From Oscillospiraceae bacterium (GTDB lineage Bacteria > Bacillota > Clostridia > Oscillospirales > CAG-272), in the NCBI GenBank assembly GCA_015063655.1, contig SVTU01000018.1:1-15574 (forward strand): 15,574 nucleotides of DNA, given 5' to 3'. The position numbers and the translations under genes were made by a program. A model generated the notes under the pieces. That model was not told the DNA's origin, did no database searches, and was given only the letters and a program-made list of their open reading frames with translations. Below, in pieces: positions 6,772 through 14,083 of this stretch. The first letter of the stretch is position 1. The number at the start of each line of letters is the position of its first letter.

Positions 6772-6782
6772 GTATGGTGTGA

Positions 6783-7409
6783 TTACTTCTTCAAAAGCTC
6801 CTTGATGTCGCGAAGCAGAGCCGACTGCTCCTTGACGTTTGCATAGAACTCGGCCTCGGTGGCTGCTTTTCTCTCGGCCTCTTCCTTGGCCTTTGCCTCG
6901 GCTGCCTTGGCCTCTTCCTTCTTCTTGGCCTCCTCGGCGGCCTTCCTGTCCTCTTCCTTGCGGTTGAGCTTCTTTCTCATGCCGTTGACGATGCGAACGG
7001 CCACAAAGATGGAGAAGGCGATGATGATGAAGTCGATGATGGTCTGAAGCCACAGGCCATACATCACGGAGATCTTGGCGATCTCAACCTTGCCCTCTGC
7101 GTTCAGCACCTCTTGGCGAAGCACCCATTCCCATTCGTTGATGCTGACACCGCTGGTGAAATAGGTAACGAAGGGGGTGATGACGTTTTTCACAAGACCG
7201 GTTACGATGGCGTTGAAGGCATTGGCAATGACCACGGCAACGGCCAAATCCAAGACGTTACCGCGTGTGACGAACTTCTTGAAGTCCTGCCAGAAGGAAA
7301 CCTTTTCCTTCTTGATCTTTTCTTTCTTTTCTTTTTTTATTTTCTGTCTCTCTCTTTCCTCGCCTTCGGCGATTCTTTTGGCTAAGACCTCACGGTCTGC
7401 TTTTCCCAT
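6783..7409 (-). CDS. mscL: Large-conductance mechanosensitive channel MscL with long charged extensions
   Basis: MscL is a membrane pentamer that opens under membrane tension to release solutes during hypo-osmotic shock. The core is clear: FKKFVTRGNVLDLAVAVVIANAFNAIV (first helix, about residues 43-69), a periplasmic loop (about 82-112), and VMYGLWLQTIIDFIIIAFSIFVAVRIVN (second helix, about 115-142). A C-terminal bundle helix LLRDIKELLKK ends the protein. The product has 208 residues against roughly 130-150 usually. The excess is a Lys/Glu-rich N-terminal extension (about 1-37) and an Ala/Glu/Lys-rich segment (about 150-185) likely to form a helix or coiled coil. The ATG at 7409 is chosen for the GAAAGGAAG site 7 bases upstream; the longer frame reads through the promoter. 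It is transcribed alone. Confidence 0.93.
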   Translation of the reverse strand: MGKADREVLAKRIAEGEERERQKIKKEKKEKIKKEKVSFWQDFKKFVTRGNVLDLAVAVVIANAFNAIVTGLVKNVITPFVTYFTSGVSINEWEWVLRQEVLNAEGKVEIAKISVMYGLWLQTIIDFIIIAFSIFVAVRIVNGMRKKLNRKEEDRKAAEEAKKKEEAKAAEAKAKEEAERKAATEAEFYANVKEQSALLRDIKELLKK

Positions 7410-7448
7410 GTTGTTTCTTCCTTTCTGTCCTATTTGGTCGTTGATATC

Positions 7449-7477
7449 ATTGTACTGCGTTTTTCGACATTTGTCAA
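7449..7477 (-). promoter_or_regulatory. Sigma-A promoter of mscL
   Basis: On the minus strand TTGACA (7472-7477) and TACAAT (7449-7454) are separated by 17 bases. Transcription should begin near 7442, giving a leader of about 33 bases. Confidence 0.82.
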
Positions 7478-7545
7478 GCTCCTGCCGTGCGGTCGTTTCC
7501 GTGCGGATATTCACAGCGAATTCTCATATAAATATAATAAAGTGG

Positions 7546-7574
7546 TTGACTTTTTCGAAAAGATGTGTTATACT
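7546..7574 (+). promoter_or_regulatory. Sigma-A promoter of ileS
   Basis: TTGACT (7546-7551) and TATACT (7569-7574) are 17 bases apart, with TGT before the -10 (extended element). The remaining leader to the start codon is only about 45 bases, too short for a T-box, so tRNA-responsive control is not visible here. Confidence 0.8.
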
Positions 7575-7623
7575 GCCTATGTATGTAAAGATTTCTGACA
7601 ATTTGCGGAAAGGATATAATAAA

Positions 7624-10600
7624 ATGCAGGAGAAGTTTGACACCAAGTATTCGTTTGTGGAAAAGGAGAAGGAGATTCTCGATTTCTGGGAAAAGAACGA
7701 TTGCTTTGCGAAGCTGAAAAAGAAAAATGAAAACGGTCCGAAGTACCGCTTTATCGACGGTCCTATCACGGCCAACAACCCCATGGGCGTTCATCACGTG
7801 TGGGGCAGAACCCTCAAGGACGTGTTCATTAAGCACCACGCCATGAAGGGCTACGATTCTCATTACCGCAACGGCTTTGACTCTCAGGGTCTGTGGGTTG
7901 AGGTTGAGGTTGAGAAGGAGCTGGGCTTTAAGACCAAGCACGACATTGAGGAATACGGACTGGATAAGTTTACCGACAAGTGCATTGAGCGTGTTAAGAA
8001 GTTCTCGGGCGTGATTACCGAGCAGTCCAAGCGTCTCGGGCAGTGGATGGACTGGGACAATTCCTACTTTACCTATACCGATGAGAACATTACGGGTATT
8101 TGGGCGTTTCTGAAGAAGTGTGACGAGGGCGGCTGGATCCGTCAGGTCTACAAGCCCATGCCTTGGTGCGCCCGCTGTGGCACCTCGCTCTCCGAACATG
8201 AGATGACCGGCTCGTATCGTGAGATCGAGCACGAGGCGGTGTTCTTCAAGCTTCCCATCAAGGATACCAACGACTATATTTTGGTGTGGACCACCACGCC
8301 GTGGACGCTGTCTGCCAACGTGGCGCTGGCAGTCAACGAGCGCATGAGCTACGTGCGCCTGCACGTAGAGGGCGAGGAGCACAACTACGTCACCTCCGAG
8401 AACTACTACAAGCAGAAGTTTGCGGGCAAGGAGGGCGTAACGCTTCTTGATACCATGACGGGTGCCGACCTTGCGGGCTTGGAGTACGAGACCTGCTTCC
8501 CCGAGATGGACGAGCAGAAGTTTGCGCACAAGATCGTGCTGTGGGATGAGGTAGACGAGGCAGAGGGCTGCGGCGTTGTTCACATCGCCCCCGGCTGCGG
8601 TGCAGAGGACTTTGCCTTGGGCGAATCCATCGGTCTGCCCCGCATCATTCCCGTGGACGAATACGGTATTTTCTACGAGGGCTTTGGCTTCCTTTCGGGC
8701 GTAGACGCCCAACAGAGCCGTCAGCTCGTGTTCGACGAGCTGCGCAAGAGAGGCAAGCTCTTCTATACGCATAAGTATAAGCACAGCTATCCCGTTTGCT
8801 GGCGCTGTAAGCATGAGATTTTGTTCCGCCTGGTTAAGGAATGGGCGATCGCCGTGGACGAGCTGCGTCCCCGCCTGATCAAGAACGCACAGAAGGTGCA
8901 GTGGAATCCCCCCTACCAGGGCAAGAGAATGCAGGACTGGCTGGAGAACATGTCCGATTGGAACATTTCCCGTAAGCGCTTTTACGGTCTGCCGCTTCCG
9001 TTCTATCTGTGCGATTGCGGCAAGCTGACGGTGGTTGGCTCCAAGGAGGAGCTGTACGAGCGTGCCGTGGACAAGGCGAAGGTGGATGCCATTCCTCACC
9101 TGCACCGCCCGTGGATCGACGACGTGCTGATCACCTGCCCCGATTGCGGCAAGAGTGTGCAGAGAATTCCCCAGGTCGGTGACGTGTGGCTGGATGCGGG
9201 CATCGTTCCGTTCTCCACCATCAAGTACTTTACCGACAAGGACTACTGGAAGCAGTATTTCCCCGCCGAGTACGTGTTGGAAATGAAGGAGCAGATCCGC
9301 CTGTGGTTCTATTCCATGCTCTTTATGAGTACCGTGCTGATCGATGAGCCGCCGTACGAGCGAGTGGGTACGTACAGCGTGGTCGTTTCCGAGGACGGAA
9401 GCAAGTTCTCGAAGACGGGCTTTATGATCCGCTTTGACGAGGCTGCCGACGTCATCGGCGCCGATGCCTCCCGCTATATCTTCTCCTCGTCCTCCACGTC
9501 TGCTGACGTGCGCTTCGGCTTCAACCTTGGCGATGAGGCCAAGAGAAAGCTGCTCGCTTACTGGAATCTTGAGACCTTCTTTGCCACTTATGCCGATATT
9601 GACAATACCAAGGTGGATCTGTCGGCCTTGGATGCCAAGGCGTTGTGTCCTATCGACCGTTGGCTGGTGATCCGCACCAACCGCTTCATCCGTGAGGCCT
9701 CGGCGTACATGGACGATTACACGACCCGTGAGGTCGTGATGGCCTTTGAGGACTTTGTCAACGATATTTCCAATTTCTATATCCGTGTTAACCGTCAGCG
9801 CTTCTGGAGCAACGAGAACAGCGAGGATAAGAAGAACGCCTACGGCGTGCTGTTCTATGCCATCAAGACCATCACGCAGATTATGGCGCCCATCATTCCG
9901 TTCATGACGGAATACACGTGGCAGCACTTTGTGAAGAGATATTCGGACGAGACGGCAGAGTCTGTCTTCTTTGCCGAGTGGCCGACGGTGGATGCTTCTT
10001 TTGATATTGAGGACGATGCCCTGCTTGACGCCGTGACCGAGGCAAGAGATATGATCTCTTTGGGTCTGAAGCTTCGTAACGAAAAGCAGATCAAGATCCG
10101 TCAGCCTCTGTCCTGCCTGTACGTCGCCAAGAACGATGCTCGCCGTAACGCCATTGCTACCTTTGAGAACGTGATCCAAAGCGAGCTGAACGTGCTTCGC
10201 ATCGAGGAGCTGGAGGATACCTCTTCTCTGGAGGCCAACTACCTCACCGTTAACTTCAAGGTGGCGGGCCGTGTGCTGAAGAACCGTGCCAACGACGTGA
10301 AGAATTATCTGGCAGGTCTTGACGCCCTGACACAGCAGACGCTGTCCGATGCGGTCAAGAGAGGCGAGAGCATTCACATCGATGATCTTGACGTAGAGGC
10401 CGAGGTCTTCACCGTAAACGCCAAGGCAAGAGACAACGTGGCCGTTTACAAGACGGAGAACGATTTTGTGGCATTGGACACCACCATTTCCGAGGAGCTG
10501 CAGAGAGCAGGTCTGCTTCGCGACGTTCTGCGCCAGTGCCAGGTGTTCCGTAAGAATGCGGGCTTTGACGTCAGCGACCGCATCTATATCGAGCTTGTGA

Positions 10601-10755
10601 CCGATTCCGCTCTGCTTGCCGACGTTCTGAACGAGAAGCAGGAGCAGCTGTGCCATGACCTTTTGGCCGAGCGCACGGTCGTTGCCGAGCCTGAGTACGA
10701 GGGCAAGGTCGAGCTTGACGGGATGGGTCTGACGGTTAAGATCAGAAGACAGTAA
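7624..10755 (+). CDS. ileS: Isoleucyl-tRNA synthetase, IleRS2 type, with altered HIGH motif (GVHH)
   Basis: IleRS charges tRNA-Ile with isoleucine and edits mischarged valine. The 1043-residue product has the class I layout. Its catalytic start GPITANNPMGVHHVWGR aligns with the PxANGxxHIGH segment, giving GVHH at residues 55-58 in place of HIGH. The CP1 editing domain shows TTTPWTLSANVALAVN and GCGVVHIAPGCGAEDF. Two Cys pairs (LCDCGK, CPDCGK) probably bind zinc. The KMSKS loop reads KFSKT (594-598), and an anticodon-binding helical domain and C-terminal tail follow. Overall it is of the eukaryote-like IleRS2 branch. The ATG at 7624 follows GGAAAGGA by 9 bases; upstream codons in the open frame overlap the promoter. 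Codon use is strongly biased, suggesting high expression. It is the only aminoacyl-tRNA synthetase in the window, transcribed alone and without a T-box. IleRS2 enzymes are generally resistant to mupirocin. Confidence 0.95.
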   Translation: MQEKFDTKYSFVEKEKEILDFWEKNDCFAKLKKKNENGPKYRFIDGPITANNPMGVHHVWGRTLKDVFIKHHAMKGYDSHYRNGFDSQGLWVEVEVEKELGFKTKHDIEEYGLDKFTDKCIERVKKFSGVITEQSKRLGQWMDWDNSYFTYTDENITGIWAFLKKCDEGGWIRQVYKPMPWCARCGTSLSEHEMTGSYREIEHEAVFFKLPIKDTNDYILVWTTTPWTLSANVALAVNERMSYVRLHVEGEEHNYVTSENYYKQKFAGKEGVTLLDTMTGADLAGLEYETCFPEMDEQKFAHKIVLWDEVDEAEGCGVVHIAPGCGAEDFALGESIGLPRIIPVDEYGIFYEGFGFLSGVDAQQSRQLVFDELRKRGKLFYTHKYKHSYPVCWRCKHEILFRLVKEWAIAVDELRPRLIKNAQKVQWNPPYQGKRMQDWLENMSDWNISRKRFYGLPLPFYLCDCGKLTVVGSKEELYERAVDKAKVDAIPHLHRPWIDDVLITCPDCGKSVQRIPQVGDVWLDAGIVPFSTIKYFTDKDYWKQYFPAEYVLEMKEQIRLWFYSMLFMSTVLIDEPPYERVGTYSVVVSEDGSKFSKTGFMIRFDEAADVIGADASRYIFSSSSTSADVRFGFNLGDEAKRKLLAYWNLETFFATYADIDNTKVDLSALDAKALCPIDRWLVIRTNRFIREASAYMDDYTTREVVMAFEDFVNDISNFYIRVNRQRFWSNENSEDKKNAYGVLFYAIKTITQIMAPIIPFMTEYTWQHFVKRYSDETAESVFFAEWPTVDASFDIEDDALLDAVTEARDMISLGLKLRNEKQIKIRQPLSCLYVAKNDARRNAIATFENVIQSELNVLRIEELEDTSSLEANYLTVNFKVAGRVLKNRANDVKNYLAGLDALTQQTLSDAVKRGESIHIDDLDVEAEVFTVNAKARDNVAVYKTENDFVALDTTISEELQRAGLLRDVLRQCQVFRKNAGFDVSDRIYIELVTDSALLADVLNEKQEQLCHDLLAERTVVAEPEYEGKVELDGMGLTVKIRRQ

Positions 10756-10765
10756 ACGCTTCGTG

Positions 10766-10784
10766 CGATGCCCAAGGGGCATCG
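10766..10784 (+). other. Short hairpin after ileS
   Basis: CGATGCCC and GGGCATCG form a perfect 8-base-pair stem with loop AAG just after the ileS stop codon. No T-run follows, so it is not a standard terminator. It may protect the 3' end of the mRNA or help the stronger hairpin downstream. Confidence 0.45.
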
Positions 10785-10845
10785 AGAAAAGCCGCTTGTC
10801 TGCGGGCAAACGAGGCACGACGTGCGGCCTTGCATCCGCGGCCAT

Positions 10846-10880
10846 ACAAATACCCACCCGCCATGCGGGTGGGTATTTGT
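10846..10880. terminator. Bidirectional terminator between ileS and the TIM-barrel gene
   Basis: A perfect 16-base-pair stem (10846-10861 with 10865-10880) closes a 3-base CAT loop. Its outer part is A/T-rich (ACAAATA/TATTTGT), which supplies the U-rich 3' side in both directions. The two flanking genes converge here. Confidence 0.85.
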
Positions 10881-10888
10881 TGAAGATG

Positions 10889-11686
10889 TTACATCTTAGC
10901 GATTTTGGCGGCTCGCTCGTAGCAGGTGGCAAGGAAATCCTTGGGGGTCATGGCCAGATACTCGGGACGGGTATGGTTGGCGGCCTCAAGAGAGAGCGTG
11001 CCCTCATAGCCGTAGCGGTCAAGCTGGCGCATCATGAAGGCGTAGTCCTTTGTGCCGTCAAAGGGAAGCCAGTGCAGGTCGGGATCTCCCGTCTCCTCGT
11101 CGCCTCGCCCAAGGTTATCGTGAATGTGCGTGAAGACGATGCGGTTGCGGAAGATATCGGGCCAGGAAATATACTTGGTGTAGCAATGCTCGTGTCCGCA
11201 GTCGTAGCAGAAGCCCACGTTCGGTACGTTCGCATAGCGGTCGGCAAAATACGCCACGTTGCCGATCTTGCGCAGATTTTCAAAGGCGATGGTCACGCCG
11301 CGCTCGGCGGCATACTCCACAAGGGCATCGTAGCGGGCAAGGCCGAGGTCGTTGATCTCGGGAGCCTTCCAGCCGCTGGACAGGTGCATCACCACGATCG
11401 GGATATCGTTTTGGGCGCAGGCGTCGATCGACTCCTTCAGGCCACGGTAGATGGGCAGATAATCCATGCCCGAAAGCCAAATGGGATTGATGCCTCGGAA
11501 GGGGGCGTGAACGCTCTCGTAGAACAGCCCGAGCTTATCGGCCTGCTCCTTGAGTGCCGTGACCTCTGACACGGTATAGGCCTGGGTAAAGAAGGAGACA
11601 AAGCCTGCTTCCTTGATGAGAGGCAGAACGTCAAGCTCCTTCATGCCCCGTATACAGTTGGAATTGATTCCCAGCTTTCTATCCAT
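10889..11686 (-). CDS. Sugar-phosphate isomerase/epimerase-like TIM-barrel protein
   Basis: The 265-residue product belongs to the xylose isomerase-like/AP endonuclease family 2 TIM barrels, which includes sugar epimerases, inosose dehydratases and hydroxypyruvate isomerases. Visible metal-site candidates are the Glu in VTIAFENLRK, the Asp/His in FCYDCGHEHCYTKY, HIHDN before a DLHWLPFDGTKDY segment, and the Glu of LSLEAANH near the C-terminus. The strand IVVMHLSSGW precedes them. It has no signal peptide, so it is cytoplasmic. The ATG at 11686 follows AAAAGGAG by 8 bases, and the longer frame overlaps the promoter. It is transcribed alone from a consensus promoter, divergent from tcdA, so there is no pathway context and the exact substrate cannot be given. 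Confidence 0.9.
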   Translation of the reverse strand: MDRKLGINSNCIRGMKELDVLPLIKEAGFVSFFTQAYTVSEVTALKEQADKLGLFYESVHAPFRGINPIWLSGMDYLPIYRGLKESIDACAQNDIPIVVMHLSSGWKAPEINDLGLARYDALVEYAAERGVTIAFENLRKIGNVAYFADRYANVPNVGFCYDCGHEHCYTKYISWPDIFRNRIVFTHIHDNLGRGDEETGDPDLHWLPFDGTKDYAFMMRQLDRYGYEGTLSLEAANHTRPEYLAMTPKDFLATCYERAAKIAKM

Positions 11687-11722
11687 AAAAAAGACTCCTT
11701 TTCGAAATAATATAGTAGGCTC

Positions 11723-11751
11723 ATTATAGCACGGATCGACCGATTTGTCAA
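11723..11751 (-). promoter_or_regulatory. Perfect sigma-A promoter of the TIM-barrel gene
   Basis: On the minus strand TTGACA (11746-11751) and TATAAT (11723-11728) are exactly 17 bases apart. The -35 ends 17 bases before the divergent tcdA start codon, so control of the two genes may be linked. Confidence 0.85.
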
Positions 11752-11768
11752 TGGGCTTGGAGGTAAAC

Positions 11769-12488
11769 ATGCAAGAGAGATGGTCAAGACAGGAATATTT
11801 GATGGGCGAGCAGGCGATGGCTCGGCTTCGGTCCGCCCGTGTGGCTTTGTTCGGACTTGGCGGCGTCGGAGCGGCGGCGGCAGAGGCTTTAGCACGGGGC
11901 GGCGTGGGCGAATTGCACCTGATCGATCACGATACGGTGAGTGAATCGAACATCAACCGTCAGCTTTGCGCCCTATCCTCCACGGTGGGACGCCGCAAGG
12001 TGGACGTGGTGGCCGAGCGTGTGGCAGACATTGCGCCCGAGACCCGTGTTGTGACCTATCCCATCTTCTTTTTGCCCGAAACCCAGCTGGATTTTTCTGC
12101 CTTTGATTACGTCATTGATGCCATCGATACGGTGAGTGCCAAGGTGGAGATCGCACGCCGTGCCGTGGCGGCAGGCGTGCCGATGATCATGTGTATGGGA
12201 ACGGGCAACAAGCTTGACCCCACGGCATTTGAGGTGGAGGATCTTGCAAACACCTCGGTTTGCCCCTTGGCCCGTGTGATGCGCCGAGAGCTTCGCCGCC
12301 ACGGCATCGAGCACGTCAAGGTGGTGTATTCTACCGAGGAGGCGCACGTGCCGCACTCTCCGATGCTTGGAGAGCATGGCAAGGCGATCCCCGGCAGTGT
12401 ATCCTTTGTTCCGCCCGTGGCGGGCATGATCGCCGCAGGCGAGGCCATTCGCACGCTGTGCGGTATCGAAAGGGGGCAGGCGAAATGA
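11769..12488 (+). CDS. tcdA: tRNA threonylcarbamoyladenosine dehydratase TcdA (CsdL, ThiF/E1-like)
   Basis: TcdA uses ATP to dehydrate t6A37 of ANN-decoding tRNAs to the cyclic form ct6A. The 239-residue product shows the E1-like nucleotide motif VALFGLGGVGAAAAEALARGG (about residues 25-45), then LIDHDTVSESNINRQL and the conserved RRKVDVVAERV helix. DYVIDAIDT follows, and the C-terminal SVSFVPPVAGMIAAGEAIRTL is typical of TcdA rather than ThiF or MoeB. The catalytic-type Cys in NTSVCPLARVMRRELRRHGI is present. The ATG at 11769 follows GGAGG by 5 bases, better than the in-frame ATG at 11745. Its own promoter is unclear; only weak -10-like sequences lie upstream. It overlaps the next gene by ATGA, so the two are translationally coupled. 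Confidence 0.93.
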   Translation: MQERWSRQEYLMGEQAMARLRSARVALFGLGGVGAAAAEALARGGVGELHLIDHDTVSESNINRQLCALSSTVGRRKVDVVAERVADIAPETRVVTYPIFFLPETQLDFSAFDYVIDAIDTVSAKVEIARRAVAAGVPMIMCMGTGNKLDPTAFEVEDLANTSVCPLARVMRRELRRHGIEHVKVVYSTEEAHVPHSPMLGEHGKAIPGSVSFVPPVAGMIAAGEAIRTLCGIERGQAK

Positions 12489-13069
12489 GTAAGCGTCGTT
12501 GGCGGGGCGGTGCGCTGACAGCACCCGTGCCTCCCGCTATGGTCACCTGCTCGGACGGCGAGCGTGACAATATCATCACCATCGCATGGACGGGCATTGT
12601 GAACACAGTGCCTCCCAAAACCTATATTTCCGTGCGCCCCGAGCGGTATTCGTATGACATCATCAAGAAAAGCGGGGAATTCGTTGTTAATCTCACACCT
12701 GCTGCTCTCGTCCGTGCCGCCGACTTTTGCGGCATGTATACGGGTGCCAAGGTGGATAAATTCGCACGGTGCGGACTGACAAGGGAGCAGGCGAGCGAGG
12801 TCGCCTGCCCGCTCATTGCCGAAAGCCCGCTGTGCTTGGAATGCCGTGTGACCGACGTGATCTCTCTTGGCTCGCACGATATGTTTTTGGCCGATATCGT
12901 GGCGGTGGATGTGGACGAGGCTCTGCTTGACGAGAAGGGGGCGTTGCACGTAGAGCGGGCAGGGCTTGCCGCCTATGCGCACGGCGAATATTATGCCCTG
13001 GGGCAGCGGCTTGGAAAATTCGGTTTTTCCGCCGTAAAAAAGAAAAAGAAGCCCAAAAACAAAAAATAA
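12485..13069 (+). CDS. Flavin reductase-family (FMN-binding split-barrel) protein
   Basis: The 194-residue product resembles flavin reductase-like split-barrel proteins, which bind FMN or FAD and use NAD(P)H in the cytoplasm. Typical features are the N-terminal PVPPAMVTCSDGERDNIITIAWTG (about residues 14-37), TVPPKTYISVRPERYSYDIIKKSGEFVVNL (about 41-70) with its flavin-contacting Ser/Arg pattern, and a late HGEYYALG segment. The tail is lysine-rich (KKKKKPKNKK), perhaps for nucleic acid or membrane surface contact. The ATG at 12485 overlaps the tcdA stop codon (ATGA). The open frame upstream inside tcdA is a shadow. The link to tRNA modification is by position only; the substrate is unknown. 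Confidence 0.88.
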   Translation: MSKRRWRGGALTAPVPPAMVTCSDGERDNIITIAWTGIVNTVPPKTYISVRPERYSYDIIKKSGEFVVNLTPAALVRAADFCGMYTGAKVDKFARCGLTREQASEVACPLIAESPLCLECRVTDVISLGSHDMFLADIVAVDVDEALLDEKGALHVERAGLAAYAHGEYYALGQRLGKFGFSAVKKKKKPKNKK

Positions 13070-13092
13070 AGTGAATATTTACAAATAGTCCA

Positions 13093-13121
13093 TTGTTTTT
13101 TTGGCAAGAATGCGCTATCAT
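13093..13121 (+). promoter_or_regulatory. Candidate promoter of the DUF5685-dnaJ-membrane operon
   Basis: TTGTTT (13093-13098) and TATCAT (13116-13121) are 17 bases apart. An overlapping TATAAT at 13121-13126 pairs only with a poor -35 (TTTTTG). One of these should start transcription about 40 bases before the first gene. Confidence 0.5.
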
Positions 13122-13171
13122 ATAATAGAATGTACAGAAAAGCAGGCTTGGCCGAGAAAGGAAGGTGCGGT

Positions 13172-14083
13172 ATGTTCGGATACGTCAGAACGCATACCCC
13201 CGAGCTGAGGGTTCGGGAATATGAAGCGTACCGTGCCACCTATTGCGGGCTGTGCCGTGCCATGGGCAAATGCACGGGGCAATGCTCACGCATGACGCTC
13301 AATTATGACTTTGCCTTTTTGGCTCTCGTGCGGTTGGCTCTGACCGAAACGCCCTTTTCCTTTGAGCAAAAGCGCTGTTTGGCGCACCCCCTTAAGCGGA
13401 GAAGCGTGATGGTCTATAACGGGGAATTGGCCCTTTGCGCCCGTGCCTCGGCGGTGCTGGCGTATCATAAGACCCTGGATGACGTCCATGACGAGAGAGG
13501 GACCAAAAGGCTGGTGGCCCGTGCCGTGCGCCCTTGGCTCTCGCATATGCGCCGTCGAGCCCTTCGGGGGCAGACGGAGCTGATAGAGACGGATGGGGCC
13601 GTGGCGGCGAGCCTTGCCCGCCTTGGCGAGATCGAGCGTGACAGACTGCCAAGTGCCGATAAGCCCGCCGATGCCTTTGGCGACCTGCTCGCCGAGATCG
13701 TGTCGTTCGGCTTGACCGACGGCAGGCGGCGCATTGCCGAGCAGCTTGGCCGCCATATCGGGCGGTGGATCTACCTTGTGGATGCCATCGACGATTATAC
13801 CGAGGATGTCAAGCGGGGGCGCTACAATCCCTTTGCCTTGATGTATCCCGACAAAAAGGACTTTATGGAGGCCTCGGAGGGTCTTGCCGCCGCACTCAAG
13901 AACGAGCTGATGGGGGCGGAACGTGCCTTGGATCTGTTGGATTTTGAGAGTGAAACGCATAAAAACGTGATATATAATATCCTATATCTCGGTATGCCCC
14001 AAACGGTGGAGCGTGTGCTTGCCTCTGCCTCGGGACGTGGCGAGGAGTCTGTAAGAAAGGAAAGCGATACGATATATGAATGA
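13172..14083 (+). CDS. DUF5685-like protein with isoprenoid-synthase-like Asp-rich motifs
   Basis: The 303-residue protein starts MFGYVRTHTPELRVREYEAYRATYCGLCRAMG, a pattern I associate with the DUF5685 family of Bacillota; the function is not established. Residues 20-50 hold four cysteines (25, 28, 34, 38) in CGLCRAMGKCTGQCSR, a possible metal site. The rest is mostly helical. It contains LDDVHDE (102-108) and DAIDDYTEDVKRGRYNP (204-220), whose order and shape recall the two Asp-rich, Mg2+-diphosphate-binding motifs of squalene/phytoene synthases. This likeness is my inference. No signal peptide or clear membrane helix is seen. The ATG at 13172 is chosen over 13130 because AAAGGAAGG precedes it and the family N-terminus then begins at Met. 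It overlaps the dnaJ-like gene by 8 bases. Confidence 0.85.
   Translation: MFGYVRTHTPELRVREYEAYRATYCGLCRAMGKCTGQCSRMTLNYDFAFLALVRLALTETPFSFEQKRCLAHPLKRRSVMVYNGELALCARASAVLAYHKTLDDVHDERGTKRLVARAVRPWLSHMRRRALRGQTELIETDGAVAASLARLGEIERDRLPSADKPADAFGDLLAEIVSFGLTDGRRRIAEQLGRHIGRWIYLVDAIDDYTEDVKRGRYNPFALMYPDKKDFMEASEGLAAALKNELMGAERALDLLDFESETHKNVIYNILYLGMPQTVERVLASASGRGEESVRKESDTIYE

Noticed and set aside
5986..7053. A 355-codon minus-strand frame across the propeller and mscL genes
   Set aside because: It crosses a strong terminator, is low-complexity where it opposes the charged mscL tail, and shows no domain.
10785..10845. Repeated GCGGCC and GCCGC pieces after ileS, considered as a small RNA or attachment site
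   Set aside because: The pairings are short and inconsistent and no promoter or T-run accompanies them.
7474..10932. A 1152-codon open frame on the minus strand opposite ileS
   Set aside because: It mirrors the biased codons of ileS, has no recognisable domain or ribosome binding site, and spans two promoters and a terminator. It is a shadow frame.
13286..13960. A 224-codon minus-strand frame opposite the DUF5685-like gene
   Set aside because: It is a shadow of biased codons, with no recognisable motif or promoter.
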